From: Clostridia bacterium
Lineage (GTDB): Bacteria > Bacillota > Clostridia > Christensenellales > Borkfalkiaceae
Direction of reading: 5' to 3'
DNA: 13,535 nucleotides
Assembly: GCA_017631725.1 (NCBI GenBank)
Contig: JAGBSS010000071.1
Location: forward strand, 1-13,535
A program made the translations under genes and the position numbers. The notes beneath the pieces were generated by a model. The model saw nothing but the letters and a program-made list of their open reading frames with translations. It had not been told where the DNA came from and did not search any database. Below are positions 6,490 to 13,535 of the stretch, one piece after another (the stretch's first letter is position 1; each line of letters begins with the position of its first letter).

Positions 6490-6547
6490 ATAGAAGATAT
6501 ATCTCCCATTTTTCAAAAATAATTTTGATAAAATTATAGAAGATATA
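6490..6547. repeat. Two 12-bp direct repeats, candidate operator for the XRE regulator
   Basis: ATAGAAGATATA occurs exactly at 6490-6501 and at 6536-6547 (46-bp register) between the divergent remnant and the XRE gene. The first copy extends into a near-palindrome (GAAGATATATCTCC). One copy overlaps the minus-strand promoter region; the other lies 20 bp before the XRE start codon. Autoregulatory XRE-type repressors commonly bind such paired sites; the link here is inferred from position. Confidence 0.45.
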
Positions 6548-6567
6548 ACTTTGGGAAAAATAAATTT

Positions 6568-6813
6568 ATGAAATTAGAAGAAGCAATCACAAAACGGATT
6601 TATGCTTTGTGTGAAGAACGAAACATAAGCCCTAACAAATTAGCATCACTTTCAGGAATGCCAGCTGGCTCAATGAAAAGTATTTTTTACGGCAAAAGTA
6701 AAAATCCCGGCACAAGAACACTACTTGATATGTGTCAAGCTTTGGAAATTTCATTATACGACTTCTTCAATGACGATTTATTTAAGAACAAAGATTTAGA
6801 AGGAACATATTAA
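6568..6813 (+). CDS. Small XRE/Cro-family helix-turn-helix regulator
   Basis: This 81-residue protein is essentially one Cro/C1-type HTH domain. Residues 6-20 form helix 1 (AITKRIYALCEERNI), NKLASLSGMPAGSMKSIFYG (about 23-42) carries the helix-turn-helix, and TRTLLDMCQALEISLYDFF (about 49-67) forms the closing helices. A short acidic tail follows, with no dimerisation, sensor or peptidase domain. It is the only convincing plus-strand gene in the window. It is flanked by its own terminator and runs divergent from a truncated minus-strand gene across the shared repeats at 6490-6547, which suggests local autoregulation. The ribosome binding site is weak (GGGAAAA about 8 nt before the ATG). Single-domain XRE proteins of this type are common in clostridial genomes, both on mobile elements and as stand-alone regulators; the target is unknown. 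Confidence 0.9.
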   Translation: MKLEEAITKRIYALCEERNISPNKLASLSGMPAGSMKSIFYGKSKNPGTRTLLDMCQALEISLYDFFNDDLFKNKDLEGTY

Positions 6814-6815
6814 AA

Positions 6816-6851
6816 AAGGCTAAACACGAAAATCATGTTTAGTCTTTTTTT
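6816..6851 (+). terminator. Intrinsic terminator of the XRE gene
   Basis: CTAAACA (6820-6826) and TGTTTAG (6836-6842) form a stem with a 9-nt loop, followed by T7 (6845-6851), a few bases after the XRE stop codon. The minus strand lacks a good T run on the opposite side, apart from A6 before the stem. Confidence 0.8.
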
Positions 6852-6912
6852 CTTTGTAATTATTTTCTATGTGTAATGAATTGCCATATGATATTTATAT
6901 CAAAATATAAAA

Positions 6913-6947
6913 AGCCCGAATATAAGTAAATGCCTTATATTTGGGCT
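6913..6947. terminator. Strong hairpin, probable terminator (bidirectional)
   Basis: AGCCCGAATATAAG (6913-6926) pairs with CTTATATTTGGGCT (6934-6947) over 14 positions with one G-U pair and a 7-nt loop. It is followed by ATTTTCTTATT on the plus strand and TTTTTATATTTT on the minus strand. The XRE gene already has its own terminator upstream. On the minus side cysK is closed by the hairpin at 7061-7088, so this one has no obvious client gene. Confidence 0.6.
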
Positions 6948-7060
6948 ATTTTCTTATTATTTAATTCGATAGTTTCTGGATACTTAAACGCCCCCGCAAT
7001 CTTGTCAATACCCTTTTTAAAAATTTTCCTGCTTTTTCCTAAACTTTTTTATTAAAATAA

Positions 7061-7088
7061 AAAAAGACAGAAAATTCTCTGTCTTTTT
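7061..7088 (-). terminator. cysK: Intrinsic terminator after cysK
   Basis: A perfect 11-bp stem AAAAAGACAGA / TCTGTCTTTTT with a 6-nt loop lies 20 nt beyond the cysK stop. On the minus strand it ends in T7 ATTTT. The T tract on the plus side (within the stem arm) also permits rightward termination. Confidence 0.85.
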
Positions 7089-7108
7089 AAAGTTGAAAAT
7101 TTCACAAT

Positions 7109-8038
7109 TTATTCGTTAAAGAGTGGTGTAGAGAAATATCTTTCTGCCGTGTCAGGTAACACGGTCACAACCGTTTTTCCTTTGCCTAAAAGTTTAGCAA
7201 GCCTTTTTGCCGCCGCCACGTTTGTTCCAGAAGATATCCCGCACATAATACCTTCTAACCTTGCTAAATCTCTTGAAGTTTGCAAGGCTTCTTCATCGGA
7301 AATAATGCAAACGTCTTCAAAAATTTTAGTATTTAAAACGGGTGGAATAAGTCCATCGCCAATACCCATTTGAATATGTGTTGATATTGTTCCGCCTGCT
7401 AAAATTGCCGCGTTTTCCGGTTCTACTGCCCAAATTTTTATATCTGGGTTTTGGGCCTTTAAAACTTCTCCAATGCCTGTTATCGTTCCGCCTGTGCCAA
7501 TTCCAGAGCAAAAGCCGTGTATTGGGCCTGCCACTTGCTCTAAAATTTCCAAGCCCGTGTGGTGGCGATGCACCATTGGGTTTGCAGGGTTTTCAAATTG
7601 TTGCGGAACAAAAACGTTAGGGTTTTCTGCTTGCATTTTTAAAGCCAACTTTAAGCATTGGTCTATGCAGTCTCCAATGTTTCCATCATCGTGAATTAAA
7701 ACCACTTCTGCCCCGTAATGCTTTACGAGTTTGCGCCTTTCTTCACTTACGCTGTCTGGCATTATTATTATTGTTTTATATCCTTTAACAGCACCAACGA
7801 GTGACAAACCAATTCCCTGATTGCCACTTGTAGGCTCTACAATAATGCTGTCTTTTGTCAATAAGCCTTGTTTTTCCGCCTCGCAAATCATATTGTAAGC
7901 CGTTCTCGTTTTTATAGAGCCACCCACGTTAAGCCCTTCGAACTTAACTAATATGTCTGCGCTGTCGTTGTCTGTCATTTTGTTTAGTTTTATTATAGGT
8001 GTATGCCCTATTGCCTGTAAAACGTTTTCAAATATCAT
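7109..8038 (-). CDS. cysK: Cysteine synthase-like PLP enzyme (O-acetylserine sulfhydrylase family)
   Basis: The family makes cysteine from O-acetylserine and sulfide in the cytoplasm using pyridoxal phosphate. At 309 residues it has normal CysK length. It shows IGHTPIIKLNK near the N-terminus, the PLP lysine Lys43 in GGSIKTRTA, the substrate loop EPTSGNQGIGL (68-78), the PLP phosphate-binding GIGTGGTITGIG, the CGISSGTN segment, and the ending VLPDTAERYFSTPLF. Two core motifs differ from the commonest forms: NVGGSIKTRTA in place of NPGGSVKDR-type, and TSGNQG in place of TSGNTG. The acceptor or nucleophile could therefore differ from a textbook CysK. An AAGGA site lies about 10 nt before the ATG, and only 40 nt separate it from the upstream lipoprotein gene with no terminator, so co-transcription is possible. 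Fold-type II PLP enzyme is certain; exact substrate less so. Confidence 0.88.
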   Translation of the reverse strand: MIFENVLQAIGHTPIIKLNKMTDNDSADILVKFEGLNVGGSIKTRTAYNMICEAEKQGLLTKDSIIVEPTSGNQGIGLSLVGAVKGYKTIIIMPDSVSEERRKLVKHYGAEVVLIHDDGNIGDCIDQCLKLALKMQAENPNVFVPQQFENPANPMVHRHHTGLEILEQVAGPIHGFCSGIGTGGTITGIGEVLKAQNPDIKIWAVEPENAAILAGGTISTHIQMGIGDGLIPPVLNTKIFEDVCIISDEEALQTSRDLARLEGIMCGISSGTNVAAAKRLAKLLGKGKTVVTVLPDTAERYFSTPLFNE

Positions 8039-8078
8039 TTAAAAAATTTCCTTTGGTTTTTTGCCTTAACTTTTTATT

Positions 8079-11000
8079 TTATTCTGGTTTGGCAACCTGT
8101 TTTGTAGATAGCGTTAGCGTTATGCTTTGAGTTGTGTATTCAGTAGTTCCATACCACGTCTTTCCTTTGTATTTACCCTCGTATGAAGTTACACTTGTTG
8201 CACCGTTATTGGTAAACGTTCCACCTTCTTCTATGGTTATTAGTCCGCCAACGGCAGATTTAACTATAAGTGTTCCGCCATCTTTAACAATACATTGTGC
8301 ATCGCCTGCATCTAAATTAGAGTAAACTGCAGGGTGGCTTACCGTTGGAACTGCATCCATCGCCGCTTCTGTATACACGGTAAGCGTTCCTATTTCAAGC
8401 GTTGCGTCTTGACCAATTGTAAACACACAACCCGGCAATAGTTTATACATATAATCCATTTTGTATGTTCCATCGTATAGTGCAATGTTAAATCTCCAAG
8501 AAAGCGGGAAGAAAACGCCTTTCGTTGTAATATTAAATTCTTGTGGGAGAATAAGTAAGGTAACTATTATCTTTATAGACATTGGGTCTGCTGTTGCCCC
8601 GCCGTAAAGATTTATACTCATTATTCCGTCTTGCCAATCGTCTGCACCCGTATAACCACCAACAATATCATATTTAAAGGTCATATAACTGTTTTCACTT
8701 GCAAAGTGAACTACTGCGTTTTCAGTGGTGCTTACTAAATTTATTGTCGTTGCATTGTGTTGGTTACCAGCATAAAGGTTTGCATAGCCGTAAACGTTCG
8801 CACTATTTTTTATGGTGGTAAAAACCGTGATGTTTCTCAATTCAAACTCGTTAAACGCAGTTGCTACCCCTGAGTTGTACATAGAAGAATAATACGTTCC
8901 ACCACCATAGTTTCTAACAACAAATGGCAAGTATAAGCTACCGCCGTTTACTATTACTTGGCTACCGTTATTATCCGTTTCTTCCACTATTAAACCAAAC
9001 AAGTTTATAGTTCCGTTAATGCTATCTATAATTGCATTATCCTTTAATACAAGTTTTGCGGTGTTTCCGTTAGTGCTACCTGCAAATGGATAGCCACCGC
9101 CACCGCCATCTAACTCGCCTGCAATTTGCAACTTGCCGTTTATGGTAAGTTTAACGTTAGAATCTATAGTTATTAAGGTTAGCACATCAATAACGGGCAA
9201 CTTACCAATGTTTTTCGTTGCCGTGCCGTTTTTATTCATGCTATCTGCCGTGTGTGGAATATTTAAGGTTACGCCAGATTTTATAGTGCAATCACTTACA
9301 ATAATTGCATCTTTTTCTCCAGCAACAACCCATATCACGTCGCCACTAACAGATGCTTTTAGCGCACTTTCTATAGAGCCGTAATAATTATTCCCTATAT
9401 ATGCAACTTGTTTAACCTTTAATTTTGCAACGGCTTTTTGTGACGATACAAAGTTTCTTGCATCGTTTGGATAGAAGGCAACCATTACGTTAACCGTTCC
9501 ATCTATTATCTTTTGACCATAGGCAAACGAATATTCAAACCTTCCTTCTGTGTCTACGTTTAAACTTGGTAAAGAAATCATATTGCTTTCATTTGTATAG
9601 TCAAACGTGTTTTCGTAAACTTCTACGTCTTTATAAACTTGCGCAGTTAAAATAATTTGGCGAGGATTAATTATTAATGTAAACGTTTTTTCTAATCTCG
9701 TATACGTAGGGTCTTCTTCTACCGTTAACGTTATAGAATAAGTCCCCGCCTCTGTTGGCATTGAATTTTCGTTATATTCCGTGCCGTTTATTCCCGTTGC
9801 TAATATTTCCACAGTGCCGAATTTTGCCCCAATATTTAACGTGTCTAAATACGTTATCGTTTTGGTGTCGGAAATTTCTGCCACGTCACCCGTCCAAACG
9901 TTTGCAGGTTTTAATTCTATTGCAATAATTTCTACTTCAATAGAAAGTTCTCCCTTTAAATAATGCTCACTTTCTTCGCAAGTAATTTCTACTAAATATA
10001 AGCCGGCATTGTTTAAGCCATCTACTTCCGTTCCGTTTAAGAAATATTTATACGTTAATTGTGATTCCGCATGGCTTAAGGTTATGCCTAAATTGTAATC
10101 GGCATTTTCATTATATTCGAAAATAGTGTTTTTAGCAGTTATAACGCTTTCTGCTTTTAAAAGAGTAATTGTTATCTCACCCTGCTGATTATTGTAGTTT
10201 TCTTGGTCAACGGGAACAAATAAAACTTGGCAAACGTTTTCACCAATTAATAATTGTTTATTAGGATCGCCCCACATATACTCGTTAGATGGCAGTTTAA
10301 CGTGACCAATAATGCTTGCATTGTCTTTATTATAGGTTAATGGGCCTATCTCACTTTGAATAAGAGCAAAATCTGCAACATTTGCTTTGTTTATAACCAG
10401 TTTTTCCGTTAAGCTTGCTTGATATTTATCAGACTGCAAGGAAAGAGTTATATCATAATCACCTGCGTTAATTTTTGCGGTGTTTCCCAAAACAACGTAA
10501 TCTTTTTCACTATCGCAGTCCAAAATTCCAACCACGCTAAAAATTAATTCTTGCTCGCTACCACTATAAACAAACTCTTTTTGTTCAATCTTTATTTCCA
10601 CCCTTCGTTTTAAAACGGTAAGGGTAATTTCTCTATCTATTACGTTATAATTATCCCTGTCGACAGGAACAAACCTAACTTTAACCGAAATTTCACCCAT
10701 AGTTAAAATAGGCATATCTTCTACCCATTGCCAACTACCTGCAGTAGGATTAGAACTTGAAATTTGCACGTCTTTAAGTAAATTGCCGTAAACAACTTGG
10801 TCTTCGTTAACTATAGCATAAACATCGTGCGTTGCCTTTAATACGGTTAACCTTCCTTTAACAACGGAAACGTTAAAGTTGTCGTAATTTTTTTCTTGTA
10901 AATCTATTTCATACTCGCCACAAACGGGGCTTAGTAAAGGGGCATCTACTTTTACGTTTAACTCGCTAACAAGCTCACTATTTAACTCCTTTCCGTTTGC

Positions 11001-12035
11001 ATCTAAAATATTCACAGAGAAAGCTGGAACGGACGTGTTGTAAAACATTTGTTTACTTTCAATAATAGCCGTCACGTCTTTTTTCGTAATTTCCAAAGTT
11101 CCTATGTGTTCGCCTTGATAGTTTTCATCGTTAATAATTAAAGCATACTCGTATAAGCCAACGTTTTTAGCAACGCTGTCGCTAATGCAAATAAATTCTA
11201 CGTTAACGTCTTTTATATCTGCTAAATCAAGGTTATAACTTGGCGCTTTTTCCTTTCCATCGTATTCAAACTGTACTACAACGTTAATAAACTGCAAGGT
11301 CTTTTTGCCAACGGAAATTGCAACTTGGTCGGTTGCATACACTTCCCCGTTATTTAAAACAAACTGCACGTTAAAGTTTTGAACGCCAACACTATTTAAA
11401 ACGGTGTTTTCATCTTGAACAAACTGCCAAGCACCAAATTTGTTAGATGGCAAGGCAACCGAGCCTAACTTGTCTAAATATTCTGCTTTAAGGCTTGCCA
11501 AAGATGGAAGAACAACGTTTTCTGTAAAAATTGCGTTTACAACAATATTATCACTTAAAGTTTCAGGAATTTCTTCCCAACCACCAAACGTGTAATTTTC
11601 TTTAGTTGGTATTTTAGATGAATCTAACTCACTTTTATCAAGCACTAATTGAGTGTCAAAAAGGTTATTGTCCGCAATAAACTGAACCTTGTATTTAACG
11701 GAATAGTTAAACACAAATTCTTGTTTTTTATAACTTATTTTAATACTTTTTTCGCCAACGCTACTTGTATCAACGGCACTTTCAAACATCTCTTGTTCTA
11801 ACTGAACGTAGCCTTCTTCTCCAGAAGGGGAAATTACTTTAATATAAGAATTGCTAAAATACTCTTCAAAATCAAACTCCGATTGGTATTCTAACACGTT
11901 GTTTTCTTTATTTAACTCCAAACGATAACTGTCTTTTCCCAAAACACAACCGGAAAAGACCCCAACTATTGCCATTGTTATTAAAGCAAAAACACTTAAG
12001 ATTTTAGTTGCAAAAACTGAAGATTTGTTTTTCAT
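8079..12035 (-). CDS. Very large surface lipoprotein with Ig/MBG-like repeats and beta-rich C-terminus
   Basis: The 1318-residue protein starts with a lipoprotein signal peptide: a basic MKNKSSVFATK, a hydrophobic stretch to residue 27 and the lipobox FSGC with lipidated Cys30. It should be anchored to the outer face of the membrane. An InlB B-repeat-like segment (about 115-171, with YTFGGWEEI) precedes a series of Ig/MBG-type modules to about 875. In these, phrases such as FVPVDRDNYN (455-464), FVPVDQENYN (606-615) and FYPNDARNF (854-862) recur in register with strings such as GSWQWVED and EYMWGDP. From about 880 to the end, a Gly/Asn/Thr-rich region with repeated short strands (TIDSNVKLTINGKLQIAG, LVLKDNAIIDSINGTINLFG) suggests a beta-helix. 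No LPXTG, S-layer or catalytic motif was seen. An AAGGAG site precedes the ATG. The role is probably adhesion or binding; this is inference. Confidence 0.9.
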   Translation of the reverse strand: MKNKSSVFATKILSVFALITMAIVGVFSGCVLGKDSYRLELNKENNVLEYQSEFDFEEYFSNSYIKVISPSGEEGYVQLEQEMFESAVDTSSVGEKSIKISYKKQEFVFNYSVKYKVQFIADNNLFDTQLVLDKSELDSSKIPTKENYTFGGWEEIPETLSDNIVVNAIFTENVVLPSLASLKAEYLDKLGSVALPSNKFGAWQFVQDENTVLNSVGVQNFNVQFVLNNGEVYATDQVAISVGKKTLQFINVVVQFEYDGKEKAPSYNLDLADIKDVNVEFICISDSVAKNVGLYEYALIINDENYQGEHIGTLEITKKDVTAIIESKQMFYNTSVPAFSVNILDANGKELNSELVSELNVKVDAPLLSPVCGEYEIDLQEKNYDNFNVSVVKGRLTVLKATHDVYAIVNEDQVVYGNLLKDVQISSSNPTAGSWQWVEDMPILTMGEISVKVRFVPVDRDNYNVIDREITLTVLKRRVEIKIEQKEFVYSGSEQELIFSVVGILDCDSEKDYVVLGNTAKINAGDYDITLSLQSDKYQASLTEKLVINKANVADFALIQSEIGPLTYNKDNASIIGHVKLPSNEYMWGDPNKQLLIGENVCQVLFVPVDQENYNNQQGEITITLLKAESVITAKNTIFEYNENADYNLGITLSHAESQLTYKYFLNGTEVDGLNNAGLYLVEITCEESEHYLKGELSIEVEIIAIELKPANVWTGDVAEISDTKTITYLDTLNIGAKFGTVEILATGINGTEYNENSMPTEAGTYSITLTVEEDPTYTRLEKTFTLIINPRQIILTAQVYKDVEVYENTFDYTNESNMISLPSLNVDTEGRFEYSFAYGQKIIDGTVNVMVAFYPNDARNFVSSQKAVAKLKVKQVAYIGNNYYGSIESALKASVSGDVIWVVAGEKDAIIVSDCTIKSGVTLNIPHTADSMNKNGTATKNIGKLPVIDVLTLITIDSNVKLTINGKLQIAGELDGGGGGYPFAGSTNGNTAKLVLKDNAIIDSINGTINLFGLIVEETDNNGSQVIVNGGSLYLPFVVRNYGGGTYYSSMYNSGVATAFNEFELRNITVFTTIKNSANVYGYANLYAGNQHNATTINLVSTTENAVVHFASENSYMTFKYDIVGGYTGADDWQDGIMSINLYGGATADPMSIKIIVTLLILPQEFNITTKGVFFPLSWRFNIALYDGTYKMDYMYKLLPGCVFTIGQDATLEIGTLTVYTEAAMDAVPTVSHPAVYSNLDAGDAQCIVKDGGTLIVKSAVGGLITIEEGGTFTNNGATSVTSYEGKYKGKTWYGTTEYTTQSITLTLSTKQVAKPE

Positions 12036-12068
12036 ACCTTTTCTCCTTGCTTTTTAAACTTTTTTCTA

Positions 12069-13535
12069 TTACTTAAAATAGATGCAATCGTATGCATTAT
12101 TAGTTTGTAAAATTTCTTTTTGTGCAACAGGGCTAAACCTTGAATTTCCACCATACACCGTAAAGTAGAAGGGGTGTTCCCCTGCCGCCGCCTCTAAAAA
12201 GTCTTTACCCACGTCTTTAAGTGAAATTTTGTAGTTTTCAAATTCCACTTTATAGTTTTCGCCTAAAAGCCCTTTAAAACTCTCGCTATTATTTTCAAAC
12301 ACACTATAATTTTTTCCGCCACCAAAGAAAGCAATGCCACCGTGAACGTATTGTTTTCCGTTTTCATTGTATAAAATAGAAGTGTCTTTTAATTGGCCTA
12401 TCATTTCTTTTATATCTAACCTTATAGAATCGTATATGCTACCTTCTGGTGCATTGTTATCAATTAGAGTGCTACTATCAATATTGTTTATGTCTTTCCA
12501 ATCGTATATTCTCACGTCGCCACTAAATACCAACTTAACACCATAACTTGTGCTTGCTATATTTTCCCAACCAACTAAAAATTCTTTATATTTAGGGAAA
12601 ACTTGGCTTGCATCTAAAAGCATTGGGCCAGAGAAGTGAGCATCTAAACCAATGCAGAAAATACCAGAATCTTTTAAAACACAATTTTCCACGTTTACAA
12701 AAGTTTTAATATATTTTTGTTCGTATTCTTTTTTCTCCGCTTGAGTTTTTGTCGCATAGTGCTGTTGTGCGGGGAAGTCAAAAATATCGTTTTCATCTAA
12801 ATATGGAGATTTATATCCATTGATTTGAGTACTAAAAGGCTCTTTAAATAAATTGCTACCAAGCCTTAAAACAAATTCCCTTGCACCTGTTAAAACGCTA
12901 TTTTTAATATTTAAATGAATTACTTTAGAACTATCTTGTTCATCGCCAAACGCACTTATAACAGTTCTGCCGTTGCTTATTCTTGAATATTCGATATTTA
13001 CGTTGTCGCCTAAAACTTCTACAACCGTTCCAACGTAATCTAAATCTGTTAAATCATAGCCACTTTCAGTTGCTTGAAGGTCGCATCCTTTTAGACAAAC
13101 GTTATTTAACTTGGTGTTTTCGTATACGGCAAAACATATATTGTCTTGCGCTTTTACACTAACTATGCTAGAACCAGAACTGCCCAACGCAACAAAATTT
13201 AACGGACCGTTAAATAATGCCTTTTGTGCCAATCTATCTGCATCGCTAACGTTGGTAACGTTATTTGCGTTTATTTCAAAGCCGTTGCCATACACGTCGT
13301 TTTTAAATTGCATTAAAGTTATTACTTTAGTTTCGCTACTTCCAATATTTTTATAGAATTTGGTATCGTAAGTGCTTTCAATTTTATCAACGTTTCCATC
13401 AACGTAAAAATTATTTCCGCTAATATCTTTGCCAAAATCATCTTTAATGTCGCCCTGTAAAACCACCACTTTGTTTAATTTTACTGCCGTGTGTAAACTT
13501 ATAAAGTTATTTACTTCTACACCATTTCCTACACA
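12069..13535 (-). CDS. Beta-helix-like surface protein, N-terminus beyond the window
   Basis: The frame ends at 12069 and stays open to the window edge (488 residues visible). A possible internal start at 13469 is a GTG without a ribosome binding site, and the in-frame residues before it (CVGNGVEVNNFISLHTAVKL) continue the protein, so the true start lies outside. The visible part has strand-turn repeats typical of right-handed parallel beta-helices: KVVVLQGDI, then VYGNGFEINANNVT, LNNVCLKGCDL, VNIEYSRISN, LNIKNSVLTG, VNVENCVLKDSG. The first two resemble the usual opening turns of such helices (an LxGDI strand followed by yGNGxxI). No catalytic residues of polysaccharide lyases could be assigned. 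It ends 33 nt before the large lipoprotein gene on the same strand, with no terminator between, so the pair is probably one operon encoding envelope proteins. Function unknown. Confidence 0.82.
   Translation of the reverse strand, partial: CVGNGVEVNNFISLHTAVKLNKVVVLQGDIKDDFGKDISGNNFYVDGNVDKIESTYDTKFYKNIGSSETKVITLMQFKNDVYGNGFEINANNVTNVSDADRLAQKALFNGPLNFVALGSSGSSIVSVKAQDNICFAVYENTKLNNVCLKGCDLQATESGYDLTDLDYVGTVVEVLGDNVNIEYSRISNGRTVISAFGDEQDSSKVIHLNIKNSVLTGAREFVLRLGSNLFKEPFSTQINGYKSPYLDENDIFDFPAQQHYATKTQAEKKEYEQKYIKTFVNVENCVLKDSGIFCIGLDAHFSGPMLLDASQVFPKYKEFLVGWENIASTSYGVKLVFSGDVRIYDWKDINNIDSSTLIDNNAPEGSIYDSIRLDIKEMIGQLKDTSILYNENGKQYVHGGIAFFGGGKNYSVFENNSESFKGLLGENYKVEFENYKISLKDVGKDFLEAAAGEHPFYFTVYGGNSRFSPVAQKEILQTNNAYDCIYFK

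Noticed and set aside
8039..8078. Dedicated cysK promoter in the gap after the lipoprotein gene
   Set aside because: AT-rich hexamers occur but no -35/-10 pair with 16-18 nt spacing and reasonable matches could be found; none is claimed.
13402..13469. GTG at 13469 as the start of the beta-helix protein
   Set aside because: No ribosome binding site is present, and the same frame continues in protein-like sequence to the window edge, so the protein is N-terminally incomplete here.

Overview
The window is AT-rich DNA (roughly two thirds A+T by eye) from a low-GC, anaerobic, fermentative bacterium. It looks most like an uncultured gut-type clostridial lineage of the Bacillota. The evidence is an oxygen-sensitive trimeric [FeFe] hydrogenase, strong AAGGAG ribosome binding sites, consensus sigma-A promoters, and large Ig-like and beta-helix surface proteins. 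The genus cannot be named from sequence alone.

Layout. Positions 1-592 (minus) hold the N-terminal part of an unrecognised multi-spanning membrane protein with a near-perfect promoter. Positions 792-1931 (minus) encode glycerate 2-kinase. Positions 1978-5999 (minus) are a tightly packed hydC-hydB-hydA operon for an NAD(P)-linked [FeFe] hydrogenase. It has a consensus promoter, a palindrome plus TTGGC-repeat cluster over the start site, a leader hairpin and a terminator. Positions 6132-7108 are an intergenic island with the only convincing plus-strand gene, a small XRE/Cro-type regulator. Divergent from it is a 26-codon remnant of what looks like a SLOG/DUF1273-type protein; 12-bp direct repeats lie between them, and several hairpins surround the pair. 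Positions 7109-8038 (minus) encode a cysteine synthase-like PLP enzyme. Positions 8079-12035 (minus) encode a 1318-residue lipoprotein built of Ig/MBG-like repeats and a beta-rich C-terminal region. Positions 12069-13535 (minus) encode a beta-helix-like protein cut by the window edge.

How the parts fit. HydC, HydB and HydA together move electrons between NAD(P)H (HydB, FMN and FeS), the HydC 2Fe-2S domain and the H-cluster of HydA. This lets a fermenter dispose of reducing equivalents as H2, possibly with ferredoxin as co-substrate (bifurcation). Glycerate kinase feeds glycerate into glycolysis, and the cysteine synthase serves sulfur assimilation. The two large surface proteins form a co-directional pair, 33 nt apart, and cysK follows 40 nt later with no visible terminator between, so the three may share a transcript.

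No tRNA, rRNA, CRISPR array, IS element or complete defence system was seen. The least explained parts are the hydCBA control region, the XRE/remnant island with its hairpins, and the strong excess of the palindrome AACGTT inside coding regions.
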